Below, piece after piece: positions 21,275-30,153 of a stretch of DNA of 64,000 nucleotides. A program made the position numbers and the translations under genes. Positions within the stretch are counted from its first letter, which is position 1; the number at the start of each line of letters is the position of its first letter. This DNA is from Silvania hatchlandensis (GTDB lineage: Bacteria; Pseudomonadota; Gammaproteobacteria; Enterobacterales; Enterobacteriaceae): NCBI RefSeq assembly GCF_025564065.1, contig NZ_JAMGZK010000048.1, positions 62,001-126,000 on the forward strand, written 5' to 3'. The notes under the pieces are model-generated. The model worked only from the letters and a program-made list of their open reading frames with translations, had not been told where the DNA came from and made no database searches.

Positions 21275-23593
21275 ATGAAAAAATTAACTATTGGTTTAAT
21301 TGGCAATCCAAATTCCGGCAAGACCACCTTATTTAACCAGCTTACTGGCGCGCGTCAGCGAGTGGGAAACTGGGCAGGCGTTACGGTCGAGCGTAAAGAG
21401 GGCCAGTTCGCCACCACCGATCATCAGGTCACGCTGGTCGATCTGCCCGGCACTTACTCATTGACCACCATCTCTTCCCAGACCTCGCTCGATGAGCAGA
21501 TCGCCTGCCACTACATTCTGAGCGGCGACGCCGACCTGCTGATCAATGTGGTGGATGCCTCCAATCTGGAGCGCAACCTCTATCTGACATTGCAATTGCT
21601 GGAGCTGGGCATACCCTGCGTGGTGGCGCTGAACATGCTCGATATCGCCGAAAAACAGCAGATCCGCATCGACATCGACGCCCTCTCCGCTCGCCTGGGC
21701 TGCCCGGTGGTGCCGCTGGTCTCCACCCGCGCGCGCGGCATCGACGCTCTCAAGCTCGCCATTGACCGCCACAGCCGCAATGCCGATGTGGAGCTGGTGC
21801 ATTATGCCCAGCCGCTGCAGCGTGAAGCCGGACGGCTGGCGCAGGAGATGGCGCAGAATATGCCGCTCAGGCAGCGCCACTGGCTCGGCCTGCAGATGCT
21901 GGAAGGAGATATCTACAGCCGCGCCTACGCGGGTGATGCCGCGCAAAATCTTGAGGGTGCCCTGACGCGCCTGAATGCCGAAATGGACGATCCTGCCCTG
22001 CATATTGCCGATGCCCGCTATCAAAGCATTGCCGCGATCTGCGATGTGGTCAGTAATGCTCTCACCGCTGAACCGAGCCGCTTTACCCGGGCGCTGGACA
22101 GCGTGATCCTCAACCGTTTTCTCGGCCTGCCGGTGTTTCTGCTGGTGATGTATCTGATGTTCCTGCTGGCGATCAACATCGGCGGCGCGCTGCAGCCGCT
22201 GTTTGATGTCGGCTCGGTGGCCATCTTTATTCACGGGCTCCAGTGGTTGGGCTACACCCTGCATCTGCCGGAATGGCTGACCATTTTCCTGGCTCAGGGG
22301 CTGGGCGGAGGGATCAACACCGTGCTGCCGCTGGTGCCGCAGATCGGCATGATGTACCTGTTCCTCTCGTTCCTCGAAGACTCCGGTTACATGGCCCGCG
22401 CGGCCTTCGTGATGGATCGCCTGATGCAGGCGCTCGGTCTACCGGGCAAATCCTTTGTCCCGCTGATTGTCGGCTTCGGTTGTAACGTGCCATCGGTAAT
22501 GGGGGCCCGCACGCTGGATGCCCCGCGTGAACGCCTGATGACTATCATGATGGCGCCGTTTATGTCCTGCGGCGCGCGTCTGGCCATCTTCGCCGTCTTT
22601 GCGGCGGCCTTCTTTGGCCAGCAGGGCGCGCTGGCGGTGTTCTCGCTGTATGTGCTCGGCATCGTGATGGCGATCCTCACCGGACTGATGCTCAAGCACA
22701 CCATCATGCGCGGGGAAGCGACTCCGTTCGTCATGGAGCTGCCGGTTTACCACGTCCCGCACCTGAAAAGTCTGTTTATTCAGACCTGGCAACGCCTGAA
22801 GGGCTTTGTCCTGCGCGCCGGTAAAGTGATCGTCATTGTCAGTATTTTCCTCAGCGCGCTGAACAGCTTCTCACTGAGCGGTCAGGCAGTCGACAATATC
22901 AACGATTCGGCGCTGGCCTCGGTCAGCCGCGAGCTGACCCCGCTGCTGAAACCGATCGGCGTGCATGAAGACAACTGGCAGGCCGCCGTCGGGCTGTTTA
23001 CCGGTGCGATGGCGAAAGAGGTGGTGGTGGGTACGCTGAACACCCTCTACACCGCAGAGAACATTCAGGAAGAAGCGTTCAACCCGGCAGAATTTAGCCT
23101 CGGCGATGAACTCCTGAGCGCTGTCGAAGAGACCGGGCAGAGCCTGAAAGATACCTTCAGCCTGAGCGTACTGGCGAATCCGATTGAAGCCAGCAAAGGC
23201 GACGGTGAGATGGCGACCGGGGCGATGGGGGTGATGAGCGAGAAGTTTGGCAGCGCATCGGCGGCCTACAGCTACCTGATCTTCGTCCTGTTGTACATTC
23301 CGTGCATCTCGGTGATGGGGGCGATTGCCCGTGAATCGAGCCGCGGCTGGATGGGCTTCTCGGTGCTGTGGGGGCTGAATATCGCCTATTCGCTGGCGAC
23401 GCTGTATTACCAGACGGTCAATTTCAGCCAGCATCCGCGCTATAGCCTGGTGTGCATTATGGCGGTGGTGCTGTTTAACGTGGTGGTGATTGGCCTGCTT
23501 CGCCGGGCGCGCAGCCGGGTGGATGTCAATCTGCTCGCCAACGGCAAAAACGCAACCGCCTGTTGTAACCGTCCGGCCAGCGACTGTCATTAG
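21275..23593 (+). CDS. feoB: Ferrous iron permease FeoB
   Basis: 772 residues. The N-terminal cytoplasmic G domain has G1 GNPNSGKTT (10-18), the G2 region around [10 protein letters not shown]3 DLPGTYS and G4 LNMLD. Two Gate segments follow in a multi-helix membrane domain, with conserved Cys in [13 protein letters not shown] and FMSCGARL. The C-terminus is Cys-containing ([10 protein letters not shown]). FeoB is the Fe2+ channel/transporter itself. Confidence 0.98.
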   Translation: MKKLTIGLIGNPNSGKTTLFNQLTGARQRVGNWAGVTVERKEGQFATTDHQVTLVDLPGTYSLTTISSQTSLDEQIACHYILSGDADLLINVVDASNLERNLYLTLQLLELGIPCVVALNMLDIAEKQQIRIDIDALSARLGCPVVPLVSTRARGIDALKLAIDRHSRNADVELVHYAQPLQREAGRLAQEMAQNMPLRQRHWLGLQMLEGDIYSRAYAGDAAQNLEGALTRLNAEMDDPALHIADARYQSIAAICDVVSNALTAEPSRFTRALDSVILNRFLGLPVFLLVMYLMFLLAINIGGALQPLFDVGSVAIFIHGLQWLGYTLHLPEWLTIFLAQGLGGGINTVLPLVPQIGMMYLFLSFLEDSGYMARAAFVMDRLMQALGLPGKSFVPLIVGFGCNVPSVMGARTLDAPRERLMTIMMAPFMSCGARLAIFAVFAAAFFGQQGALAVFSLYVLGIVMAILTGLMLKHTIMRGEATPFVMELPVYHVPHLKSLFIQTWQRLKGFVLRAGKVIVIVSIFLSALNSFSLSGQAVDNINDSALASVSRELTPLLKPIGVHEDNWQAAVGLFTGAMAKEVVVGTLNTLYTAENIQEEAFNPAEFSLGDELLSAVEETGQSLKDTFSLSVLANPIEASKGDGEMATGAMGVMSEKFGSASAAYSYLIFVLLYIPCISVMGAIARESSRGWMGFSVLWGLNIAYSLATLYYQTVNFSQHPRYSLVCIMAVVLFNVVVIGLLRRARSRVDVNLLANGKNATACCNRPASDCH

Positions 23594-23601
23594 GAGGCAC
23601 T

Positions 23602-23838
23602 ATGGCATCGTTAATTCAGGTTCGCGATTTACTGGCACTGCAGGGACGGATGGAAGCCGCCCAACTCAGCCAGGTGCTGCATACGCCGCGGGCGCTGGTC
23701 GATGCCATGCTTGAACGCCTGGAGGCGATGGGTAAAGCGCAGCGGATCCAACAGGATGCGGACGGCTGCTTGTCTGGCAGCTGTAAAAGCTGCCCCGAAG
23801 GGAAAGCCTGCCTGAAAGTGTGGTGGGCGCTTCGCTAA
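23602..23838 (+). CDS. feoC: FeoC, Fe-S-binding Feo regulator
   Basis: 78 residues. An N-terminal winged helix ([20 protein letters not shown]) precedes a loop with four cysteines ([17 protein letters not shown]), the putative Fe-S or metal site. FeoC binds FeoB and protects it from FtsH, as shown in Salmonella. It begins nine bases after feoB, preceded by AGGAGG, so it is clearly part of the operon. Confidence 0.96.
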   Translation: MASLIQVRDLLALQGRMEAAQLSQVLHTPRALVDAMLERLEAMGKAQRIQQDADGCLSGSCKSCPEGKACLKVWWALR

Positions 23839-23869
23839 GACGAAGCGCCACCCGGCATTCAATGATGAA

Positions 23870-24139
23870 TTACTTGAACACTTCTGCCGTTGCACGAATA
23901 TCTTTTTCGTTCTGGGTGCCGCTGGTAATCACATAATACGTGCCGCCCATTTCATCTGCTTTCTGAGAAAGCTCTTTTTTGGCGTCCATAGGCGCAGTTT
24001 TGTCAGAGGTAGAAACATCCCCGACTTTCGTCAGATTCATCTTTTTAGCTTCATCGCGCTGCAGCTCTTTCGCCGCAAAAGCCCCAAAAGAGAGCGACCC
24101 AATAACCAGTGAAGCGACAATTCCTGTGACAAGTTTCAT
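23870..24139 (-). CDS. Small secreted YhcN/BhsA-family protein (DUF1471)
   Basis: 89 residues from the ATG at 24137-24139. GGAG lies nine bases upstream, whereas the nearby ATG at 24145 would sit too close to it. A classical signal peptide (KLVTGIVASLVIGSLSFGAFA) is followed by the DUF1471 fold: a Lys-rich stretch and then GGTYYVITSGTQNEKDIRATAEVF. Relatives such as BhsA, McbA and YhcN respond to stress and influence biofilm and surface properties; the specific function is not known here. It occupies the place of yhgA between feoC and bioH in E. coli. Confidence 0.85.
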   Translation of the reverse strand: MKLVTGIVASLVIGSLSFGAFAAKELQRDEAKKMNLTKVGDVSTSDKTAPMDAKKELSQKADEMGGTYYVITSGTQNEKDIRATAEVFK

Positions 24140-24250
24140 ATCCATCTTCTCCATCGATTGGTAATTGTGTTTATCGCAGGCGTCACCGCCATCACGACAT
24201 AAAGAGTATCGTAGCGGAGAGCGGCTTTTTCCATGATGAACAGAAAACAA

Positions 24251-25024
24251 TCAGATAAAGCGTTGACGTAGCGCCGTTAACGCCGCGCAAAATGCCTCCG
24301 GATGCGAAATAAAGGGCGCGTGGGCAGCCTTGTCGATAACCTGCGACTCGCTCTGCGGCCACAGCGCATCGAGCAGTGGCACTATCTTGCGCGGCACCAG
24401 TCCGTCCAGCGCGCCGTACAGCCGCAGATGCGGCAGCGTCAGCGACGCCAGCGGCGCACGTAAATCGACCGTTTTCAGGATCTCCAGCCCACCATTCAGT
24501 ACCTCGACATCTGGCATCGGCAGTGACAACACGGTCTGTTTCAGGGTGCGAGCATCCGCACGCGCGGACGCGGTGCCCATAGTCTGAAGCGCGAGAAAGC
24601 GCTCAACCGTGCGTTGAAAATCGTCGCTCAATTGCTGCTGGAAATTGCCCAGCACCTCGGGCTTGATGCCAGGCCACTCGCCTTGCGCGCTGAAACACGG
24701 AGATGATGCCACCGTCACCAACGCCTGCACCCGTTCCGGGTGGGTGAGCGCAATCTGGCTCGCCACCAGCCCCCCCAGGCTCCAGCCCAGCCAGATCGCC
24801 CGATCCGGCGCCTGCGCCAGCACCTGTTCAGCCATTTGCGCCAGCGGCATCGCGCCACCGTCGCGGCTGCGGCCAAACCCCGGCAGATCGACCAGGTGCA
24901 GGGTAAACTGCGAGGCGAGTTCCTCGCGAATGCAACTCCAGACTTCGGCATTCAGCCCCCATCCGTGCAGCAGCACAAGATGACAATTTCCTGTCCCGAC
25001 GGTCTGCCACCAAAGCGTGTTCAT
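24251..25024 (-). CDS. bioH: Pimeloyl-ACP methyl ester carboxylesterase BioH
   Basis: 257 residues, an alpha/beta hydrolase. The nucleophile is Ser82 in [19 protein letters not shown] provides the oxyanion loop, and [11 protein letters not shown] carries the catalytic His near residue 235. BioH removes the methyl group from pimeloyl-ACP methyl ester, closing the BioC-dependent pimelate route for biotin. Divergent from gntX across a 37-bp gap. Confidence 0.96.
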   Translation of the reverse strand: MNTLWWQTVGTGNCHLVLLHGWGLNAEVWSCIREELASQFTLHLVDLPGFGRSRDGGAMPLAQMAEQVLAQAPDRAIWLGWSLGGLVASQIALTHPERVQALVTVASSPCFSAQGEWPGIKPEVLGNFQQQLSDDFQRTVERFLALQTMGTASARADARTLKQTVLSLPMPDVEVLNGGLEILKTVDLRAPLASLTLPHLRLYGALDGLVPRKIVPLLDALWPQSESQVIDKAAHAPFISHPEAFCAALTALRQRFI

Positions 25025-25061
25025 CGATTACTGTTCTCTTTTTTCTACAGGGAGGGGGTCT

Positions 25062-25745
25062 ATGCTAACAGTGCCCGGCTTGTGCTGGCTATGCCAGATG
25101 CCGCTCGCGCTCAGCCACTGGGGAGTCTGTTCGGTATGTGAAAGGGCGATAGTCGCGCCGGTAAGCGTCTGCCCGCAGTGCGGCTTGCCGGCGATCCATC
25201 CGCGCCAGCCCTGCGGACGCTGCCTGCGTAAATCGCCGCCGTGGCAGGCGCTGGTGGCCGTGGATGACTATAGGCCACCGGTGAGTCCGTTGGTGCATCA
25301 GCTGAAATTTTCTCGTCAGAGCCAGCTGGCCCTGCCGCTGGCGAGGCTCCTGCTGTTGGCCGTGCTGCGGGCCCGGCGCAGCCGCGCGCTGCCGGGTGTG
25401 GATCTGCTGATGTCGGTGCCGCTGTGGTCGCGGCGTCACTGGCGGCGCGGTTTTAACCAGAGCGACCTGCTCTGTCGCCCGCTAGCTCACTGGCTGAACT
25501 GCCCCTATGTTCCCACTGCTCTCAGGCGAACGCGCGCCACACCCACCCAACATCACCTCAGTGCCAGATTGCGAAAACGCAATCTGCAGCACGCTTTTGC
25601 GCTTGAATTACCGGTCGCCGGACGCCATATCGCTCTGGTGGATGATGTCGTCACTACAGGCAGTACCGTCGCGGAACTCTCCCGCCTGCTTTTGCGAAGC
25701 GGTGCGGCGTCGGTTCAGGTATGGTGTCTGTGTCGAACCTTGTAG
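25062..25745 (+). CDS. gntX: ComFC/GntX-family phosphoribosyltransferase-like protein
   Basis: 227 residues from the ATG at 25062, preceded by GGGAGGGGG; an earlier in-frame ATG at 25017 lacks such a site. The N-terminus holds a zinc-ribbon-like set of cysteines (CWLC, CSVC, CPQCG, CGRC). The C-terminus is a PRTase fold with VPLWSRRHWRRGFNQSDLL and the PRPP-type loop VDDVVTTGSTVAE. Homologous to ComFC of naturally competent bacteria; E. coli needs it to use DNA as a nutrient. Followed by nfuA, as in E. coli. Confidence 0.95.
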   Translation: MLTVPGLCWLCQMPLALSHWGVCSVCERAIVAPVSVCPQCGLPAIHPRQPCGRCLRKSPPWQALVAVDDYRPPVSPLVHQLKFSRQSQLALPLARLLLLAVLRARRSRALPGVDLLMSVPLWSRRHWRRGFNQSDLLCRPLAHWLNCPYVPTALRRTRATPTQHHLSARLRKRNLQHAFALELPVAGRHIALVDDVVTTGSTVAELSRLLLRSGAASVQVWCLCRTL

Positions 25746-25803
25746 CGCCCTCAGGTTGGGCGTATTATACCCAGGTATTTTAGTCAACTATTAGGCCAAT
25801 GCT

Positions 25804-26379
25804 ATGATCCGTATTTCCGATGCTGCACAAGCGCACTTTGCCAAACTGCTGGCAAATCAGGAAGAAGGGACCCAGATCCGCGTATTCGTGATAAATCCAG
25901 GTACCCCGAACGCAGAATGCGGCGTCTCTTATTGCCCACCGGATGCTGTGGAAGCAACTGACACCGCCCTGAAATTTGAGCTCCTCACGGCCTATGTCGA
26001 TGAGCTGAGCGCGCCGTATCTTGAGGATGCGGATATCGATTTTGTTACCGACCAGTTGGGTTCGCAGTTAACCCTGAAAGCGCCGAATGCCAAAATGCGC
26101 AAAGTGACCGACGATGCCCCATTGATGGAGCGCGTTGAGTACCTGCTGCAGTCGCAGATTAACCCGCAGCTGGCTGGTCACGGTGGTCGCGTTTCGCTGA
26201 TGGAGATCACCGAAGACGGTCTTGCCATTCTGCAGTTTGGCGGCGGCTGTAACGGCTGCTCCATGGTCGACGTGACCCTGAAAGAAGGGATCGAGAAGCA
26301 ACTGCTGACCGAATTCCCGGAGCTGAAAGGCGTGCGCGATCTTACCGAGCACCAGCGCGGCGAGCACTCTTACTACTAA
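25804..26379 (+). CDS. nfuA: Fe/S biogenesis protein NfuA
   Basis: 191 residues, the standard length. An N-terminal degenerate A-type carrier domain ([20 protein letters not shown]) precedes a C-terminal Nfu domain with the cluster-binding pair Cys149/Cys152 in GGGCNGCSM. NfuA carries a [4Fe-4S] cluster to client enzymes such as LipA and aconitase, especially under oxidative stress or iron limitation. Confidence 0.98.
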   Translation: MIRISDAAQAHFAKLLANQEEGTQIRVFVINPGTPNAECGVSYCPPDAVEATDTALKFELLTAYVDELSAPYLEDADIDFVTDQLGSQLTLKAPNAKMRKVTDDAPLMERVEYLLQSQINPQLAGHGGRVSLMEITEDGLAILQFGGGCNGCSMVDVTLKEGIEKQLLTEFPELKGVRDLTEHQRGEHSYY

Positions 26380-26394
26380 GTTCCCACCTGTATT

Positions 26395-26422
26395 GGCCCG
26401 GCGATGCTGCATCTGCCGGGCC
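26395..26422 (+). terminator. GC-rich hairpin after nfuA
   Basis: GGCCCGGC pairs with GCCGGGCC, and the inner GATGC-T-GCATC pairs as well, giving a near-continuous 13-bp stem, 15 bp past the nfuA stop. There is no U-tract, so it may be a REP-like element rather than a true terminator. Confidence 0.55.
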
Positions 26423-26509
26423 GACATTCCCCTGCGTCACCCCCTCTCATAACATGACCTGCGTCTCATTATTCACATTTTGACCGCCAGGGTGATTCTC
26501 AAGCTGCCT

Positions 26510-26525
26510 ATGTTACCCGTATCAT
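26510..26525. promoter_or_regulatory. GntR operator 1 of gntT
   Basis: ATGTTACCCGTATCAT, matching the TGTTACC-GTAACA type GntR palindrome. It lies about 160 bp before the gntT ATG, in the expected promoter area. GntR (encoded at 56641-57636) represses gntT when gluconate is absent. Confidence 0.82.
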
Positions 26526-26650
26526 TCTCGTGGGCACTCAACAACCTGACTTCAGCCGACTAAACTAAAAGATTCAGAAGGTCGTCAGCTATGGTGCCGT
26601 GAATACTCTGTTCCCAGTTGGGGCAACATAAATTTGTCGTTGAAACAATG

Positions 26651-26666
26651 ACGTTACCCATAACAA
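26651..26666. promoter_or_regulatory. GntR operator 2 of gntT
   Basis: ACGTTACCCATAACAA, a second GntR-type palindrome about 20 bp before the gntT start, well inside the transcript. Two spaced operators suggest cooperative binding or looping, as described for E. coli gntT. Confidence 0.75.
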
Positions 26667-26685
26667 ATTTAAGGCCAGGTCAATC

Positions 26686-28002
26686 ATGCCATTAGTCATC
26701 GTCGCTATCGGTGTCATCTTATTACTGCTCCTGATGATCCGTTTCAAAATGAACGGCTTCATCGCATTGGTTCTGGTGGCACTTGCCGTCGGCCTGATGC
26801 AAGGTATGCCGCTGGTAAAAGTTATCAGCTCCATCAAAGCCGGCGTGGGCGGTACCCTCGGTAGCCTCGCGCTGATTATGGGCTTCGGTGCCATGCTCGG
26901 CAAAATGCTCGCGGACTGTGGTGGCGCACAGCGCATCGCAACCACGCTGATTGCAAAATTCGGTAAACAGCATATCCAGTGGGCGGTGGTATTAACCGGC
27001 TTTACCGTGGGTTTTGCTCTGTTCTACGAAGTGGGCTTCGTGCTGATGCTGCCGCTGGTCTTCACCATTGCCGCCTCTGCCAGCATTCCGCTGCTGTATG
27101 TGGGTGTCCCGATGGCCGCTGCGCTGTCTGTAACCCACGGCTTCCTGCCACCGCACCCGGGTCCGACCGCTATCGCCACCATCTTCCACGCCGATATGGG
27201 TAAAACCCTGCTGTTCGGTACGATTCTGGCGATCCCGACCGTTATCCTGGCCGGTCCGGTATTTGCCCGTACCCTGAAAGGGATCGACAAACCGATCCCG
27301 GAAGGTCTGTACAGCGCCAAAACCTTCACCGAAGCCGAAATGCCAAGCTTTGCAGTCAGCGTCTGGACCTCTCTGGTACCGGTTGTACTGATGGCGCTGC
27401 GTGCGGTCGCTGAAATGGTCCTGCCGAAAGGCCACCCGTTCCTTGGCGTAGCAGAATTCCTGGGTGACCCGGTCATGGCAACGCTGATTGCGGTGCTGAT
27501 TGCGCTCTTTACCTTCGGTCTGAACCGTGGTCGCTCGATGGACCAGATTAACGATACCCTGAGCTCTTCGATCAAAATCATCGCCATGATGCTGCTGATC
27601 ATCGGTGGCGGCGGTGCGTTCAAGCAGGTTCTGGTGGATAGCGGCGTCGACAAATACATCGCCTCTATGATGCATGACACCAACATCTCCCCTATCCTGA
27701 TGGCGTGGTCAATTGCTGCCGTTCTGCGTATCGCGCTGGGTTCAGCAACGGTTGCAGCCATTACCGCGGGCGGTATCGTTGCCCCACTGATTGCGACTAC
27801 CGGCGTCAGCCCTGAGCTGATGGTTATTGCGGTGGGTTCCGGTAGCGTGATTTTCTCTCACGTCAACGATCCGGGCTTCTGGCTGTTCAAGGAGTACTTC
27901 AACCTGACCATCGGTGAGACCATCAAGTCCTGGTCGATGCTGGAAACCATTATCTCTGTCTGCGGCCTGATTGGGTGTCTGCTGCTGGGAATGGTTGTCT
28001 GA
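26686..28002 (+). CDS. gntT: High-affinity gluconate:H+ symporter GntT
   Basis: 438 residues with about 12-14 membrane helices, very close to E. coli GntT over the whole length. Conserved family stretches include GFGAMLGKMLADCGGA, GFLPPHPGPTAIA and the C-terminal FSHVNDPGFWLFKEYF. It imports D-gluconate, which GntK then phosphorylates. Two GntR operators precede it, so it belongs to the GntI regulon with gntK and gntU. Confidence 0.97.
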   Translation: MPLVIVAIGVILLLLLMIRFKMNGFIALVLVALAVGLMQGMPLVKVISSIKAGVGGTLGSLALIMGFGAMLGKMLADCGGAQRIATTLIAKFGKQHIQWAVVLTGFTVGFALFYEVGFVLMLPLVFTIAASASIPLLYVGVPMAAALSVTHGFLPPHPGPTAIATIFHADMGKTLLFGTILAIPTVILAGPVFARTLKGIDKPIPEGLYSAKTFTEAEMPSFAVSVWTSLVPVVLMALRAVAEMVLPKGHPFLGVAEFLGDPVMATLIAVLIALFTFGLNRGRSMDQINDTLSSSIKIIAMMLLIIGGGGAFKQVLVDSGVDKYIASMMHDTNISPILMAWSIAAVLRIALGSATVAAITAGGIVAPLIATTGVSPELMVIAVGSGSVIFSHVNDPGFWLFKEYFNLTIGETIKSWSMLETIISVCGLIGCLLLGMVV

Positions 28003-28024
28003 TGTGACCTTGCCGTAAGGCAAA

Positions 28025-28052
28025 AAAGAACCCGCCATCTGGCGGGTTCTTT
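28025..28052. terminator. Bidirectional terminator between gntT and malQ
   Basis: AAAGAACCCGCC and GGCGGGTTCTTT form a perfect 12-bp stem around ATCT, with a T-run (TTGTTTTT) on the plus side and an A-run on the other. It serves both convergent genes. Confidence 0.93.
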
Positions 28053-28056
28053 GTTT

Positions 28057-30144
28057 TTATCTCTTCTTCGCTGCGGCTTTTCGTCGCTTATCCAGATCTT
28101 TAATCAGCCGGTTCACTCCGTCATCGGCGAACATCGCCTCAAGGGAGGTGGACAACTTGCGGCGCCAGTTCTTGTACTGGTAGCTGGTACCGGGAATATT
28201 GACCGGCTCCGGCATATCCAGCCAGTCTTCCGGCTGCAGCCCTAACAGGGCGCTGTGGCTGTCGGCGATGTAACGCTGCATCGCGCGGTTGAGCGTTGGG
28301 GTCATCGACATCAGGGAGGCCTTATGCCCGGCGCGTTTCGGCAGACAGCCGTGGGCGTGCAGCGCATCCAGCAGCCCCTGCTTCGACAGCTCGCGATCCT
28401 GATACAGACCGCGCAACATCACCTCGTCAGGGTAGAGCCCCAGAGTTTTGCCGAGCGTCAGGTCGCCGCTGTCCCACCAGCCACGAAGCGTAGGAAGGTC
28501 ATGCGTCGTCGCGACTGCCATTGATTGCTCAGGATACGCTTGCGGCGCGCGGAAGTTCTTCTCAAGGTCGTTTTCAAAGTAGAGCACCTTATACGAGTAA
28601 ACGCCGCTGTCACGCAGCTTGCTGACGATTTCGACCGGGACGGTGCCGAGATCTTCGCCAATCACCATACAGTTATGCCGCTTACTTTCCAGCGCAAGGA
28701 TTGAGAGGAGATCGTCAACCGGATAGTGAACATAGGCCCCGTGATCGGCAGTTTCGCCGTACGGGATCCACCACAGGCGCAGCACCGACATCACGTGGTC
28801 AATACGCAGCGCCCCGCAGTTTTGCATGTTAGCGCGCAACAGCTCGATAAACGGCTCGTAGGCGCGGGCCGTAATCACGTGCGGATCCATTGGCGGCAGG
28901 CCCCAGTTCTGGCCGAGCGGGCCCAGAATATCCGGTGGCGCACCAACCGAGGCTTTCAGGCAGTACAGCTCGCGATCGCACCACGTCTCTGCCCCCCCTT
29001 CTGCCACGCCAACCGCCAGGTCGCGATAGAGGCCAATTGGCATGTTATAACCCTGGCTGACCTGCCAGCAGGCGGCAAACTGGCTGTACGCCAGCCACTG
29101 CAGCCAAAGGTAAAAATCAACTTCATCGGCGTGCTGGTCGCAAAATGCTTTTACCGCTGGCGAGTTAACGGACTGATAGGCTTGTGGCCAAACCGGCCAG
29201 CCCCAGCGCATTTCATCCTCTTTCACCTGATATGCATGCAGTGCGTCGTACGCCGCCTGCCAGTACAGGCTTTCGCCCTCCTGGGTCACAAACTGGCGAA
29301 ACGCAGTCATCTGCTCGTCGTCACGCTGGGCAAAACCTTTCCACGCCATGCGCAGGGCCGCCATCTTCAACGCGGTGACGGTGGCATAGTCCACCCACTC
29401 GGCGTCGCGCGCGCGCTTCAGCGTCTGCTGGGTGGTGCTCATCGTCCACCAGGCCTGCGCCTCTTTGCTGTTACGGAAATCGTCCAGCGCGTTCACGTCG
29501 ATGTAAATCACGTTCAGCCAGCGGCGGGATGACGGGCTATACGGGCTGGCGCTCTCCGGGTTCGCCGGGTAGAGGGCATGGATCGGGTTGAGGCCGATAA
29601 ACGCGCCGCCGCGATCGCCCACGCCCGCCAGCATCTTTTTCAGATCGCCGAAATCGCCGATACCCCAGTTCGCCTCAGAGCGCAGGGTGTAGAGCTGCAC
29701 ACAGGCGCCCCACAGCTTTTTGCCCTCTTTCAGCGCCTGCGGCTCGTAGCAGCGTTTTGGTGCCACAATCACCCGGCAGTGCCAGCGACTGTCGTCCTGG
29801 GTCAACGTCAGGGTGTGATAACCCTCCGGCAGTTTGGCAGGAAGGTTCAGATTTTTGCCGCCCGTGGCGTGGCCTTTATGCTGATGTCCCTCTTCGGTAG
29901 TCAGTAACCAACTAAATTCGCCGCTGCCTTCAATCATCAGCGGCATTTTTTTACCAGCGGTGTAGACCATCACGTTCGGTACGGCGGTCACCGCCGCTTT
30001 CGCGACGGGTTTGGCTTTATGCATGGCATCCAGCAAACGCCTCTTGGTTTCAGCACCAATCGACTGCGGTTTACCATGAGCATTGATGTAGCTGGGGCTG
30101 ATCCCCGCCGCCAGCGCGGCATTATCGAGACGTTTACTTTCCAT
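28057..30144 (-). CDS. malQ: 4-alpha-glucanotransferase (amylomaltase) MalQ
   Basis: 695 residues, GH77 family. The catalytic nucleophile is Asp449 in ALRIDHVM, with the acid/base Glu in MVIGEDLGTVP and a transition-state stabilising Asp in ATTHDLPTL. It transfers glucan segments between maltodextrins, making long chains that MalP can attack. It starts nine bases after malP on the same strand, so the two form the malPQ operon. Confidence 0.98.
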   Translation of the reverse strand: MESKRLDNAALAAGISPSYINAHGKPQSIGAETKRRLLDAMHKAKPVAKAAVTAVPNVMVYTAGKKMPLMIEGSGEFSWLLTTEEGHQHKGHATGGKNLNLPAKLPEGYHTLTLTQDDSRWHCRVIVAPKRCYEPQALKEGKKLWGACVQLYTLRSEANWGIGDFGDLKKMLAGVGDRGGAFIGLNPIHALYPANPESASPYSPSSRRWLNVIYIDVNALDDFRNSKEAQAWWTMSTTQQTLKRARDAEWVDYATVTALKMAALRMAWKGFAQRDDEQMTAFRQFVTQEGESLYWQAAYDALHAYQVKEDEMRWGWPVWPQAYQSVNSPAVKAFCDQHADEVDFYLWLQWLAYSQFAACWQVSQGYNMPIGLYRDLAVGVAEGGAETWCDRELYCLKASVGAPPDILGPLGQNWGLPPMDPHVITARAYEPFIELLRANMQNCGALRIDHVMSVLRLWWIPYGETADHGAYVHYPVDDLLSILALESKRHNCMVIGEDLGTVPVEIVSKLRDSGVYSYKVLYFENDLEKNFRAPQAYPEQSMAVATTHDLPTLRGWWDSGDLTLGKTLGLYPDEVMLRGLYQDRELSKQGLLDALHAHGCLPKRAGHKASLMSMTPTLNRAMQRYIADSHSALLGLQPEDWLDMPEPVNIPGTSYQYKNWRRKLSTSLEAMFADDGVNRLIKDLDKRRKAAAKKR

Positions 30145-30153
30145 CGCGCTTCC

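Larger units (their letters stand above)
26380..26685. other. Intergenic region nfuA-gntT
   Basis: 306 bp. It contains the nfuA hairpin (26395-26422) and two GntR operators (26510-26525 and 26651-26666) listed separately. The rest is the gntT promoter and leader. No small gene is evident. Confidence 0.7.
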
